DNA of 64,000 nt from Rhizopus sp. PT2906 (lineage: Eukaryota; Mucoromycota; Mucoromycetes; Mucorales; Rhizopodaceae), in contig JAMYHX010000033.1 in NCBI GenBank assembly GCA_025529335.1, forward strand, positions 100,945 to 164,944. The letters are read 5' to 3'. The translations under genes were made by a program, and so were the position numbers. The notes below the pieces were generated by a model, which had not been told where the DNA came from, did no database searches, and saw only the letters and a list, made by a program, of their open reading frames with translations. Every line of letters begins with the position of its first letter. The stretch's first letter is position 1. Positions 33,001 through 44,919 of the stretch are shown here, one piece after another.

Positions 33001-34548
33001 GAAAGGTAAAATAAGTGATTTGCAACGTGCTCTGGAAGAAGAAACACGCACTCTTAATGAACTCCGTATTCGACACGACGCAGAAATAAGTGACCTTAGA
33101 TTTGAACATGATACCCGGCTTCGTGAAAAAGTAGAAGCGATTAACAATGAAAAGCGCGAGCTTGCATTACTTGTTGATCAACTGCGTGAGGATTTAGCGT
33201 CGGTCAATCAGTCATTAGAGGAGGAACGAGAAAAGTATGAGGAGCGTTTGACTGAGCTACAGACAGAAATTGCAGAAAGCGAAAGAGCAAAAGATGAAAT
33301 CAAGCTTCTTCAGCAACAAACAAGAATGATGGTGAATAGAGCTCAAGAGGATTGGACAATGAAGAACGAAGAGTTGAATAGGATTAAAGAGGAGCAAACG
33401 GTAGTGAGATCTGCGATTGCAGAGCTCCTATCGAGGTATATGGGTGAAGGCGCACAGATTACGGAAAATACCGATCTCGAGCCTATCATTCGTGCTTTCC
33501 AGCAAAATTTGGATCAGTTCACTGCACAAGCTAACTTGACACAAGAGGTGTGATCACATGTTTTCAATATTCCTCTTAAAATTAATCGCTTTTGCATAGA
33601 ATTATGAGAATTTGGAACAAGAAGCGGCTGATTTAAATCAAAGGTATCAAGAGTTATTAGAGACACATCAAGAATGGAGACCAATTGCTATTGGTATGGC
33701 TGAAAAATTGGAGGACTATCGCAAGATGATGTTGTATGAGATTATCAATCAGTTCCAGATACCCGCTGATGAGGCTGAGCTCAACATATTGTCTAGAAAG
33801 ATAACGCCTAGTGAAGATGATGCTGCCATGTGGAACGAAATCCTTCAGTTGGCATCGTCCATTGATCATCAAAATATCACCAGACGACTTCGTAAGCGCG
33901 TGAAAGAAGTTCATGAATTGGCAAGGCAGTACAAGAAGGACTACAAGGAATTGAAAGGTATAAAAAGAAATCTCACACATCGAATAACGAGTATCTAATC
34001 GTATAAACAAAAAGAAAAATATATAAAATTATCAGCTAAATTAAGTGAAAAGATTTCCTTTCGAAAGTAAGCAAAAGAAAAAGCTTTCTTGCAAGAGTCA
34101 TTAACGTAGATCAAATAGCTTCAAAGTAGGTGACATCGCCCTCTTCTTACCCACACGTAACTCGGGCGGAAAACCATGGGCAGCTTTCAACATTGGATCA
34201 CCTTATTATTTTTTATCACCTGCTGGTGCCACCACATTCACTACGAACAGCTCAGAATGGATTGTGGCCCGAATCACACATATTACCGAACATATCGTGG
34301 ACGAGAGTGATCCTAATCCTTATGGATTAGCACCACAAGTGAAGTATTATGAGCTAGAGGTAGAATGTTGGAAGAATCAGAAAGCAAGTAATAAAAAGAA
34401 GCCAAACTTCATCGACTCAGGACTAGCCTCAATTCCTGTTGATAACCGTAAAAGACCCTCCTTTATGGCATCTTCATCCAACATCGTCCACAGTACATCT
34501 CCTCCTCATGATGCACTAAAACGAAGGCGCAGTGCAACAGGTGTTTAA
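30004..34548 (+). CDS. ATG11: ATG11-like selective autophagy scaffold
   Basis: Large coiled-coil scaffold that links cargo receptors to the Atg1 kinase in selective autophagy. Sixteen exons close in frame: 30004-30068, 30140-30269, 30326-30443, 30499-30605, 30682-31635, 31685-31850, 31912-31998, 32050-32247, 32302-32364, 32419-32450, 32499-32711, 32762-32878, 32933-33547, 33600-33957, 34036-34066 and 34119-34548, giving about 1,227 residues. The start MKIYRAETGQ leads into a ubiquitin-like N-terminal fold, as in ATG11/FIP200. The Atg17-like region includes YGALMIEIVRRREY. Long heptad coiled coils follow. The C-terminal ATG11 domain has SFRNFKVGDIALFLPTRNS and KPWAAFNIGSPYYFL (claw domain). 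The final 60 residues are disordered and basic. Confidence 0.88.
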
Positions 34549-34603
34549 TATATATATACCCTCTTTCTTTATTGATAAAAATAAACTTGTCTTATTATTA
34601 TAT

Positions 34604-35869
34604 CTACATAGTATCTTTTCTTACAACATCACGCTGCATATCAGCAAAGTTACTTGTTTTACCATGAACACTGTGTTCCAGTTTTAACAATTCTGCCACA
34701 AACCCAATATTGGGTGATGCCCCAGGCCGTTCCTTGACAATAAGTTGGTAAGCTCTTTTCAAAGTCCACTTTTCAGAGAGAACGAGATATGCCAAGATGA
34801 CAGCGACTGATCTTGACTTGCCTGCTTTACAATGTACATAGACCGGTTCATGTTGTCGCCTTGCAGTATCTATACAAAACAGATGAGGAAAGGGAAGCTA
34901 TAAGCAACAGACAAGCCCACAGAAGAAAAAAAAAAAGTTTAAATTACTGATAACTTGTACGGCCGTCCGCAGCGTGTCTTGAACATTTTTCATTTCCACC
35001 GTGTCTCTTGCTGGTATCTTGCAGTAGACAAAAGATTCCTTTAGTCCAGGTATATCATCGTCGCATTCTTCGGCCATATTCAAGATTCTCCGGATCGATC
35101 TTGATTTGAGTATGTCCAGTTGCTCTGGTGATGTGATTTCAGGCCCAAGGTATAAAAAATTGGACACGATCTCTGTGATGATGAATGCATCGTCAGCCAT
35201 GGTAACTTCCTCCTTGGTATTTTCCTGCTGAGCGCGCCTTGATTTAGGATGACGCCTTGTGTCTAGGCTAAACAGACTTGCTCTTCTCTGCATCGGAGTG
35301 CCGCTTTCTTTGGTAGGCGTGCTTTTTGAGAAGGCGGGTGAAGGTGAATCTGAGAGATACTTGCCCTTTGTATCCCAATCTCTAAAGGCAGAAAATCCAT
35401 GATGCAGCCAGTATACATTTTTTGATGACCCACTATTGAGTATAACACTCATCAGAGTCCAACATGCACTGGAATCCATCATATGATCATCATATACGAC
35501 TATAGTAGCCTCCTTTGGTAGCAACACATAGTCTCCGCTGAACTGATCAATCCATTGCTTAAAGTAATTAATACCTTCGTGTGTTGTAATAAAGTTCTCC
35601 AAGTTGAAGTTTTGAGCCACATTACCTCGACGTTGGTATCTTTTGACGAGTAGAGTAGGCAAATCCAAGTTGATTGAATGACGGATATGAGACTTTTCAA
35701 AGTGAACAAGTGGTCGCATATCAATCATGAGTGGAGGTGGTACATGATTGAGTTTGTTTCCTAATTCAGCTGGTTCTATGGGCTTTGCAGCTAGACAGTG
35801 ATCGTTTATGCTGGATGACTGTAGAGTAGAAGAAAGGGTGTCAAGTACATCATGATTATCATACGCCAT
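34604..35869 (-). CDS. Rhodanese-like plus dual-specificity phosphatase
   Basis: Two exons, 34948-35869 and 34604-34869, give 395 residues. The N-terminal half is a rhodanese-like (CH2/MKP-type) domain: PPPLMIDMRPLVHFEKSHIR, SINLDLPTLLVKRYQRRGNV and ATIVVYDDHM. The presumed catalytic position lacks a clear Cys loop, as in MAP-kinase-binding rhodanese domains. The C-terminal half is a dual-specificity phosphatase with EIVSNFLYLGPEI, then the active site VYVHCKAGKSRSVAVILAYL (Cys nucleophile and Arg in HCxxGxxR). This domain order is that of MAP kinase phosphatases, so MAPK inactivation is a likely role (inference). The frame is open upstream to 36019, but the ATG at 35869 begins the plausible protein. 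Confidence 0.83.
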
Positions 35870-36089
35870 TATTTTCTTTTCTTGATTCAATATAAAGAAT
35901 AATAATAAAAAAAAAAAAAAAACTACGTAAACACTAAAAGAAAATAAAAGAAAAGAAAAAGAAAAAGAAAAATGAACGCTCAAGTGACAAAGAGAAACCC
36001 AAAAAATATGGTAAAACAAGATATAAATATATCCTTGATATATTTTTAGAATTGCAGTAAATTACGTATAAATATATATTGCTTTTATT

Positions 36090-36715
36090 TTAAGAAATGG
36101 GAGGAACATTAGTTGTATTGGAAGACGACGGTGCATGATTTTGGTTATGCTGTTGAGCAACTTTAAGCTGTTCACGTAAATCAGTAATCTTGTTGGTCTG
36201 TTTTTTTACTAGCTCCATCAATTGCTCTGTACGTATTTGGTATTGCTTTAGTAGCTGTTTAGTATGTTGTAATTCATTTGAAAGATTTTGAACATAATCG
36301 TCATCTATGCTTGATGATGAAGCCGTAGTGACTGTAGACTATAATATGACATGTATGTGTAACAACAGAAGAAAGAAATGGTTATTATTATCAGATTGGC
36401 CTGCCCCCCTACTTCCTTTCTCTCTTTTTGTTATCAAACAAAACTTACAGTGGGTGTTTGATAGGTATTTGCCGCGGTGGTAGTAGCGGTGGTATATTCC
36501 ATATTGGTATTGGTTGTGTTATTGGTTGGATCAAAGAAGAAGTCTACCGGTGGATGATATATATTAGTTGCTTGATCATTGTTATTATTGCTGTTATATC
36601 GTATGACATAAGGTTGTTGTTGTTGCTGTTGCTGTTGTTGTGGATAAGGTATATTAAATGATTGAGTATTACTTGACGAAGAGGAAGATGCTGCTGTGTA
36701 ATAGGGTGTCTCCAT
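36090..36715 (-). CDS. Low-complexity protein with a C-terminal coiled coil, unknown
   Basis: Two exons, 36449-36715 and 36090-36338, give 171 residues. The N-terminal half is Ser/Gln/Asn/Thr-rich with a nine-residue polyglutamine run, like intrinsically disordered activation regions. Exon 2 codes for a leucine-heptad segment (LSNELQHTKQLLKQYQI, LMELVKKQTNKITDLREQL) without an adjacent basic DNA-binding region, so a bZIP assignment is not supported. Family unknown; a nuclear regulator or scaffold would be a guess. Confidence 0.5.
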
Positions 36716-37166
36716 CTAGATTCTTGTAAGAAAACAAAGAAAAAACGAAAAGGAAGGAAAAAAGAAGAGTGCGAGATATTAAAAGAAAGCTCCCAGTTAC
36801 ACAACAAATTACTCATAGCAACTGCGCTTCCGGACTGCATACAACATCCGTTACTATAAAGTATACCCTCTACTTTAACTAGAGTAAAAGGAATAAACGG
36901 TATGATCAAAAGATGGCTCAAGAAAGTTATATAATACCTCACTCATTCCTTATTGATTTGCCCTGATGAAACAACGAGAAAAGAGAAATAGGTCATTGAT
37001 ACATTCAAATTTAAACTCCATTGAAACTTTATTTCAGTTTGACACACACATTATCTGTATGAACTCACAGGTTGTGGTAACCTTGACAATAGAAAGGCTC
37101 GATAATCATTTTCTATTTTTATGCTTAGCATGCCTATAAATATACTCTTTCCTTTTCCTTCTTTTG
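36716..37166. other. Intergenic spacer
   Basis: Upstream of the coiled-coil gene and downstream of the next minus-strand gene. AT-rich; nothing recognised. Confidence 0.5.
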
Positions 37167-38135
37167 TTAGTTACCTGGTTGCTTCTTTGGTGGGGTATCT
37201 AATCGCTTTGAAAAATATTTTTCTTTATGATTACTCTGTCCTTGTGTCTGGTGGTGGTGGCTTTTGCTGAGCAATTGAAACCTTCCTTCTACGACGATCG
37301 AATTCTTTCTTCGTTCCTGTATGGTTGCTAAGAGTTGTCTTGCTGAATCAGTCACAGACTTCTAAAACGAGCATCAGTCATGTTGTCACAACAGTATGCC
37401 ATGATCTACCTTTGTCTCTCGACGCTGCCCCTTCTCCTGGTGACTCGTCGTTGCCATAGTACGAGTGGCATTATTTTTAATTCGTGTCACCGTGTCTATT
37501 GGCTGCCTGTGTTGCTCCATTTCAAATGACCCTCTTTTCCGCTGAGGACACTCTATAATATTGGATGACCGCCTGGCAAGAATACTTTTGACTCTATCAT
37601 TTTCTACAGCCTTGATGCTAGTGTTGGTTATCTTTTTTTGTAATTCTTCTAATCGTTTGTTAGGTATCTTTCTCTGCATTTCCTGCATTCGTTCACCACG
37701 ACATGGTTTACTATGATGCTTAAGTTTTCATATGAAAATGATGTATGAAATTATTACCTAATTGCAGATATATTTGTAGGCGCAAGAGTATAATCATCCA
37801 TTAAAACTGAATGGTTATCAATAAAGTCTTTAAGGTCATTTGATTCCAAATCCAGGCATTCTACATCATTTTCACCTAAAATAAAAACAGACATCAATAT
37901 TAACCATTTACAGCGTTCAGAGCTTACCGTTACTAATCTTTTTAAACAGCATGACACTTTCACACCTTGAAAGTGCTCTTTCATAACACACTGATGGAGC
38001 TGGTGTAACTAACTGACGGCGAACATGTCTCCACTCATCATCATCCACACTTTCAAGGTCAATGACTTTACTTTTACTATAAAAACGCTGCAAGTCAACC
38101 AGATCGTCTTCAAAATCAAAGGAAACAGTACTCAT
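37167..38135 (-). CDS. Basic disordered protein of unknown function
   Basis: Four exons, 37928-38135, 37758-37875, 37410-37710 and 37167-37361, close in frame to 273 residues. The first third is acidic (FDFEDDLVDLQ, ESVDDDEW, ENDVECLDLESNDLKDFID). The rest is strongly basic and helical/disordered (GERMQEMQRKIPNKRLEEL, RKRGSFEME, SARQLLATIQERRKNSIVV). It ends in a Lys/His/Gln-rich tail. No domain is recognised. Acidic-to-basic layout would fit a nuclear or cytoskeletal regulator, but this is only a guess. Confidence 0.55.
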
Positions 38136-38929
38136 GAAAGAATAAAAAGAAAGAAAAGAAAAGAAAAAAAGAGAGGTATCATGCATCTCATTTTTATTTC
38201 CAGAATTAGTACCAAATGTCAACAGTAACTCCTATTATTTGTTTTACATTTTATGTGATGCAGATCGTATATTCAACCGAGGTCATTCTTTCATGTCTTT
38301 GTGTCCTTTTTTTTTTTTTTTAAAAAAAAAAATTGAATCATTGTCTGTGTAAAGTAGAGACACAAGGAACCATCGACAAGTAGAAAAACAGCGCGTTCAG
38401 AAAGTTAGGTCCCCCTTGATGTTTATGGCGATTATCCTGCTCATATCTCCGTTTTTTAAGCATTGTTCCTTTAGTGTATGTTTATGCAATACTAACTCTA
38501 ATATGGCATGCAGGCGAAATTGTTGAATGATGATTTTATATATGGCCACCATTCTACTGAATCTCAATGTCTTGGGGTCATAACTCATATGGCTCCAATA
38601 AGACAGAAACATAATAGTTCTTCAGAAACGACCCTGATGGGCATAATACTGTTTAATAAAGTTCAGTAGTTTAAAAGAGACAACTTATTTTTCATGATTG
38701 GGAATCAATCTATTCGCCGATTTATGGTCCGTCTAAACTGCTTTCTCTAAGGATGGTGAAAAAGGACCGTCCGTGATCGAGTGGCCAGTTTTTGTAAATA
38801 GTTCATCGGTCTCCATTGATTGATATCGTCACGAATTGGCCAAAAGGAATGGGGGCCTTTAAAGAGATCAAGCTAAAAAAGAAAAAATAGATATCATGGT
38901 CACTCATTGCATTACGAAAAAATAAAGCT
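38136..38929. other. Intergenic spacer
   Basis: Divergent region between the basic protein and the EMP65-like gene. It holds a T16-A11 homopolymer palindrome near 38307-38333. A 71-codon minus-strand open frame at 38397-38612 has no family support. No other feature. Confidence 0.45.
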
Positions 38930-41127
38930 GTGAAACGATATTCTTTTTCTTTACGCAATATATATTCTTTGATGACCAAAATAAAATCTCACTCAGTGCC
39001 AACGACGCCTTTATTACAAAATCATTTTGACGCTTTGTCTCCAACGACAACAAAGAGTTCAATAAGAAAGAATAGAAAGAATAGTAAAAAGAAGAAAGCA
39101 CAGCATAAAAGTGATGAAGAACCATCAGAACAGACAAATGAGCAACAACAACAGCAACAACAACAACAAGAGTCATTACAGCCGATTTCATTCTTGGAAT
39201 ACTTGAAGGATGAGTTGACAGTGGCTGATTTCGATAGTGCACAAGAATTGAAAAGAGAGAGAGTAACCAATTTCTTGGGTGTACCTGGTGCGATAGAAAA
39301 GGTAATAAAACTATAGCGTTGATTGATAACTGAACTTGATATGATAGCTGATGGGATTTGGAATATTTGTATGCTTTGATTCTTTCTTATATACCTTTAC
39401 TATACTTCCTTTACGATTCTGCTTGGCCTTTTATCATTTTATCATCTTTATCATTCACAACACACGAGCATTTATTCTAGGACAAAAAGAAAGGTAAATT
39501 CGGAATCTATTGTATCCCTATGCTAACGGAATATCTAGTTATACGCGATTACGACCATCTCAAAAATGTGATCTACTCAAAGGATTCCTAGTGATGATTA
39601 CTTGTGTCTTTATGAACATCTTTGATCCTTCTCGAGTCTATCATTCCATTCGTGGTCAAGCTGTATTGAAACTCTATGTTATATTGAACGTTCTGGAAAT
39701 TTGTGATAAATTATGCTGTTCTTTAGGTGTTGATGTGTTGGATGCCTTGTTTTCTAAATCTACCTTGGGTAATTCACCACAGGACATCAAAGGTGCTGCT
39801 TATGCCAAAAGACAGCTTAAACCAATCACTTTCTTTATTCTGGCAGCAGGCTATATGGGTAAGTGATGATATCTTTCAAAAAGAAGAAAAGCTAAACCAT
39901 TGGGAACTAGTTATGCATACCCTTATCCTCTTCTTTCAAATGATAACTCTAAACGTAGCCATCAACTTTTACTCGAATGCTTTGCTTTCTTTACTCATCT
40001 CGAACCAGTTTGTCGAAATCAAACAATCTGTATTCAAACGATTTGAAAAAGAAAACCTCTTTCAATTGACCTGCAGTGGTAATAAAAGGAAAATAGGATA
40101 TGATGATGTCGTTGACATTTTTATGTAGATATTGTCGAAAGGTTTCAACAATCCGCATTTCTATTTATTATCACCTTACGTAATGTGATTGAATTATCCG
40201 AATCAGGGCCATCATCTATCTTACCATCTACGTTCGTGCCTTTGTTCAAACTGCCTGCTTCCACATCACTCAACACGCTCATGACACCTGTCGTCATGGT
40301 GATTACTTCAGAACTGCTTGTAGATTGGCTAAAGCATGCATTCATAACCAAGTTTAATCAGATACGACCCTCGATCTATGGGAAATACATTGACATCTTA
40401 TGTAAAGATCTTGTCATTGGAAGTCCTGGCCGAATGACAGGTAAACACCATGCCTTTGTGGATCAATCACCAGTCGTATCACGAAGGATTGGATTTCCTG
40501 TGCTTCCACTGGCATGTTTGGTAAGTGTTTTTTTTTTTTGACTTGAATCATTCATTGAATATTCATTTTTACCTAGTATATTCGTATGATGCAGCAAATA
40601 CTGCCAATGATGTTTATGTCACAGGGCGGAAATGGAACAACAGCTGCCTCGGTCATTACTTCAAGCATTCTTCATTATCAGAATGTACTAAGTCAATATC
40701 TACCTGTACGACTTCAAATAGTATTAGTCTCTATGGTAAACTCAGGTTGGCTAGAGCATGTATTAGATCGATTGATTCGATTTGTGATTTGGACTTTATT
40801 TGTGTGCGTTTTGGCCATTGTGTAAGTTAATTCCATCATTTCAAAACAAAACATTAACCGTATATCAGTTTACTCGCTTTGAAGGTAGTCGTTGGCATGA
40901 ATTTATTAGGATATGCGTATAAACGATATTTGAGTATGGAAGAACGGGATAAAGCAGAAATGAAAAAGGATCAAGAAGTAAAGGAGATGAGTAAAGAAGA
41001 AAATGAATATCGCAAGTCAGTGAATGAATACTTGAGTCAGCCCGAGGACCATTTGCTTTCAAAGCCTATTAAATATACCTTGGAGACTGTGGATCGGTTT
41101 TCGATGGTGAAGAGTCGAATTCCTTGA
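38930..41127 (+). CDS. EMP65: TAPT1/EMP65 (DUF747) family ER membrane protein
   Basis: Multi-pass membrane protein of the TAPT1/Emp65/POD1 family; yeast Emp65 works with Slp1 in the ER to protect folding proteins. Seven exons close in frame: 38930-39301, 39348-39493, 39539-39858, 39911-40078, 40129-40520, 40577-40821 and 40869-41127, giving 633 residues. Diagnostic segments: FLEYLKDELTVADFD at the start of the conserved part, LRPSQKCDLLKGFLV, SIRGQAVLKLYVILNVLEIC, MHTLILFFQMITLNVAIN and DWLKHAFITKFNQIRPSIY. Several hydrophobic helices are seen, and the last is followed by a charged cytosolic tail with KAEMKKDQEVKEMSKEE. The N-terminus has a basic low-complexity part and a polyglutamine run. 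Confidence 0.87.
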
Positions 41128-42134
41128 AAAATCAAAATAAAAATGACATTCAATGCATAATTACTCCCTCCTCTTGGTAGCAACTTTATATAAACTGTGC
41201 CTTTTCTTTGTTTAAAAGTGTATAATACCAGACCATGAAGAAAGCAGCAGCTTGATATGAGATAAAATATCATGCTTTATTACATACTATTTAGGAACAA
41301 GTTGATAGCTTTACCTAAATATGACCAAAGGAGAGAACATAGAGATTTGCTACACTTTACTCCAAAATTACAATAATCTTCAAGGGAACGTAGACCGTAA
41401 AAGCGAATTGTTAAAACTATGAGTAACAGAAATACCTTTGGCCAAAGTAAGCAATAAATTTCCTTTTTAGGTCAATTGACGGTGGAACCATTGTGATAAA
41501 CAATTGTGCACAAATACGAATAGATAATTTGCTCTAATTTTTTGTCTGTTTCATAAACACTTTTAACAAGTCTCATATCTTTACCAATAGTTTTTGTCTC
41601 AGGGTAAAAAAGTCCTAAAATGTACAAATTCTATTTCCGATAACTCTAGTTTCAGGGATAAAGAACACATTGACTAGTTAATTTCATAAGCTACAGTCTT
41701 ATTGTACATAGCTTTACTACTAAGAAAGGGAGGAGAGGGAGTATCAAAAGAGAGAGAGAAAGAGAGAAGAGCAGGCAAAAGATTAATGAATCCATCTTAA
41801 CGTGGCAGGTTACATCAGGGGCACCTTCTTTTTCTATTTATTGAAAAGATCAAAGGCTATTTAATTATGTGTAACATCTATAATAAACAGTTCATTAAAT
41901 TTCACAAATCTTAATATGAACAAACAATAAATATCTTCTCAATGGTGTTGAACCTGCATTGTCATTGGCTTCTATGCATGCAAAAAAAATCTGATATCAA
42001 TTCGCAAAGAGAAAGAAAAAAGAAAAAAAAGTAAGCTACAATAATAAACATTTTGTACAACGGTAATAAATGCTTTTTTTTTTCTGCCTTGATTCTGGAT
42101 TCTTTTTTCTTCTTCTTTTATTTAATATAAATTC
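41128..42134. other. Intergenic spacer of about 1 kb
   Basis: AT-rich, with a GA-rich run near 41740-41770. No gene or repeat was recognised. Confidence 0.5.
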
Positions 42135-44446
42135 ATGTTCAAGAGTAAAAAGAAGAGACAACAAAAGGAGCAACAAAAGAAGGAAGCAATTGAGTCTTCG
42201 ATACCAGAGATTAACAAGTACCAACTCTTGGACGATATTCAACTTGCTCATGACTTTCGTTCTTCTGTCATCTTGCCTCAACTCAACAAAGATCTCGACG
42301 CACAGCTACCACAACTCAACAAAGATCTCGACACACAACTACCACCGATGATAAAAAATGAAGAGACAAGTCCACCCATGTCACCTACAGTAGACAGTTC
42401 AACCTATTATGAACAAATAGCTGCTTGGAGACATCAGCGTAACCAAAGATTTTCTAATGGGTTATTTGGTGGTAAACATCGAGGAAGACCTAAAATAACA
42501 ACCAAAAGGTCTGCTTTATCTGAACAAGAAGAGGATCATGAAGAAGAAGAAAAAGAAAAGGTACAAAAGATAACACATGAGTGAATTATGTGTAACACTT
42601 TTTAAGGAACAAGAAACCCTCTTGTACGAACCAGACTCAGAGGAAGAAAACTATTTCTTTCAAGACTTTTCAGAAGAGAGTAGCAAAAATATAAAAAAGA
42701 AGAAAAGGACGATTGTACATCGTATTGAAGATGAACCAAAGAAAATGTTTGATCTATCTTCATTTGCAAAGGACTTGCATGATAATAGATTATCAGTCAT
42801 TCAACCACGCCAGAGTACGATTATCATGACAGAGGAGGACGAAAAACAACTAGAGACACTATTACAACAAAGGAAACAGATGGGTAGTTCTGAGTCTTTA
42901 TTAGTCATTCGACAGCCATCTCCTTTACCTTCTATAGAAAGAAAACCTTCACACCATGAGACTATTAAAGAAGAAGAAGAAGAAGAACAGATCGTACCTC
43001 AATTATCAAATCATCATTCGGCTGCAAATAGTGTATCAAGCACGATAAGTACTGTATCATCACACATGATAAAAGAAGAAGATGGGATGAGTGAAAAAAT
43101 AGGTACTCAAAAAGAAAATCACCTCTTTTTTATATCATTTTATTGACCTTTTAATAGAAATTGATGACCCTGTAGAAACCAACATAGATCCATCTTCTTC
43201 TTCTTCTTCTTCTCCTCCTCGTCCTCCTATTATTGCCCCGCAACAGGAGATACCATCACCAATAGCACCGCCATCATTACCTCCACCTCCGATCCCATCA
43301 TTAGCAGCAGCAGCAACAGCAACAAGAACGAAAACTCAGCCTGTTTTGGATTTAAAAAGCTCTAAAAGTACCTCCTCTATTCAATCCAATATAAAACGAT
43401 CTACATCGACTACAAGCAATACGATTATAAAAACCCCTCTGAATAGAAAAAAATCAGTACTACAAGAGGAAGCCAAGAGTCCAAGAAAATCAATTAGTAT
43501 GGACAATCTGAAAGCAATAGACATCAAACCCGTCAAGAGTCCCTCTAGAAGTCTCTTTGGCAGTCTACGCCAAGTGAGTCGAAGCAAGACGACAAGTAGC
43601 GGTGGTCATTCATCACCTTTCAAAGGCCTTGTTCGTAATATGAGTACATCTCATAAACCGACCCATGGCGGTATGTCGAGGGCAGCCATGGCCGTTATTC
43701 AACACGAACAGCAACAAGAAAAGGAACCCAAGCGTGCAACGAGTCGTCTGATTTCTCAATTAATTTCAAAAGCAGCTAGGCACAGAAGCAGCAACACAAG
43801 TACAAAAATTGTAAACATGAATGAGAGCAATACAAATAGAGCCCAGGTGGTGAGGAGAACGATCATCTATGTTCAGCCAGATTCGCTTCATGATTTACTC
43901 AAGAACGGCGGGGAAGGTACCAAGATTGCCAGTTCTCGTGTCTCTGACGGTTCGCTCTCTCCAGATGATGAGACAGTCAGGTCAAAGGAATACGTGACGG
44001 CAACCAAGATTGTTCGTCAGACATCGGTTCGTAAACGCGTTGTGAATAACCCAGAGGATGACAAGAAGAGATGGCAGCTGAAAAGCATGGATGAACATGA
44101 TCTGGCTGTGCCAGCCAAGGAAGAGTACATGGAAGGTCTCGAGTTACGAGAAATGTCGGACGGTTCTGTTATTTGGGGTATCGTCAAACAACAAGGTAAC
44201 CGTAAGAGCTTCTTTGCACCAGATAATATGTATGTAGAGGAAGATGAATTACCTCCTCCTATTCCCAAACGATCACCCAAGAGACAAGTCCTGGCCGACA
44301 ATGATACTGATATCTATTATTCTAATGAAGTAACACTACCCAATTTGCTAAAAATGATGGAGCAACAAGAAACTCATCCTGGTGATGAGCTATCTGTTGA
44401 TGATCAGTTGGATGAAATGATGCGTATTTTGACCAGTCAGCAATGA
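42135..44446 (+). CDS. Large disordered Ser/Pro/Lys-rich protein with a conserved-looking C-terminus
   Basis: Three exons, 42135-42560, 42607-43102 and 43158-44446, close in frame to 736 residues. It starts with a Lys-rich stretch (FKSKKKRQQKEQQKKE), has a near-perfect tandem repeat LPQLNKDLDAQ/LPQLNKDLDTQ, many acidic runs (EEDHEEEEKEK) and a serine run followed by polyproline. From about residue 560 the sequence becomes more ordered: RAQVVRRTIIYVQPDSLHDL, EYVTATKIVRQTSVRKRVV and LREMSDGSVIWGIVKQQGNR, ending in an acidic Asp/Leu helix. Proline motifs (PPPPIP, PPPIPKRSP) could bind SH3 or WW domains. I do not know the family; a cell-polarity or signalling scaffold is a guess. Confidence 0.62.
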
Positions 44447-44919
44447 TTTGCTTATGTAATATCACAGTCTATATTATAAGCTCCCAAAAATTTCATCTTT
44501 AAATATTCAACACTACATCCTTTATGTGTAAATTAAATAAACAAGTCCAATATTATTTCTTTTACACTTGTAGAATGGAATGAACTGGTTCAATGTTTTA
44601 TAGACTTTAATTAATTCTCGGAAAACGCAGCTTGCTCATTTTTCTATGTTTGATATATTCAAGGTACGAAGTTCAGTTTGAATATCAATGAGTGCGTCTC
44701 TGATTTGATGTCATAAATACAATTAGACAATGTATCTAAGCCAAATAGAAAAAGAATTTGAATTCTTACGTTCTCTCATTCTACTTCTTCTTTTCCCCCT
44801 TCCTTTTTCCAACTTTTGTAAATACTTTTAAACCACAAGGTATGTCTTTTACCCTTCTATTTTACACGGAATTTATGTTAACATATTTCATAATGAAAAG
44901 AATTATATAGAGCTGCTCA
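44447..44919. other. Intergenic spacer upstream of the VTC array
   Basis: AT-rich 5' flank of the first VTC gene. An intron-like 5' UTR segment (GTATGT at about 44839 to an ATAG near 44910) may precede the start codon. No CACGTG-type Pho4 site was seen by eye. Confidence 0.4.

Noticed and set aside
35870..36019. N-terminal extension of the rhodanese-phosphatase frame
   Set aside because: Fifty extra residues almost entirely Phe/Ser/Leu/Val from a CT-rich promoter tract. The ATG at 35869 is more plausible.
38397..38612. 71-codon minus-strand ORF in the spacer before the EMP65-like gene
   Set aside because: No family resemblance strong enough to name, no splice partners and no flanking inverted repeats recognised.
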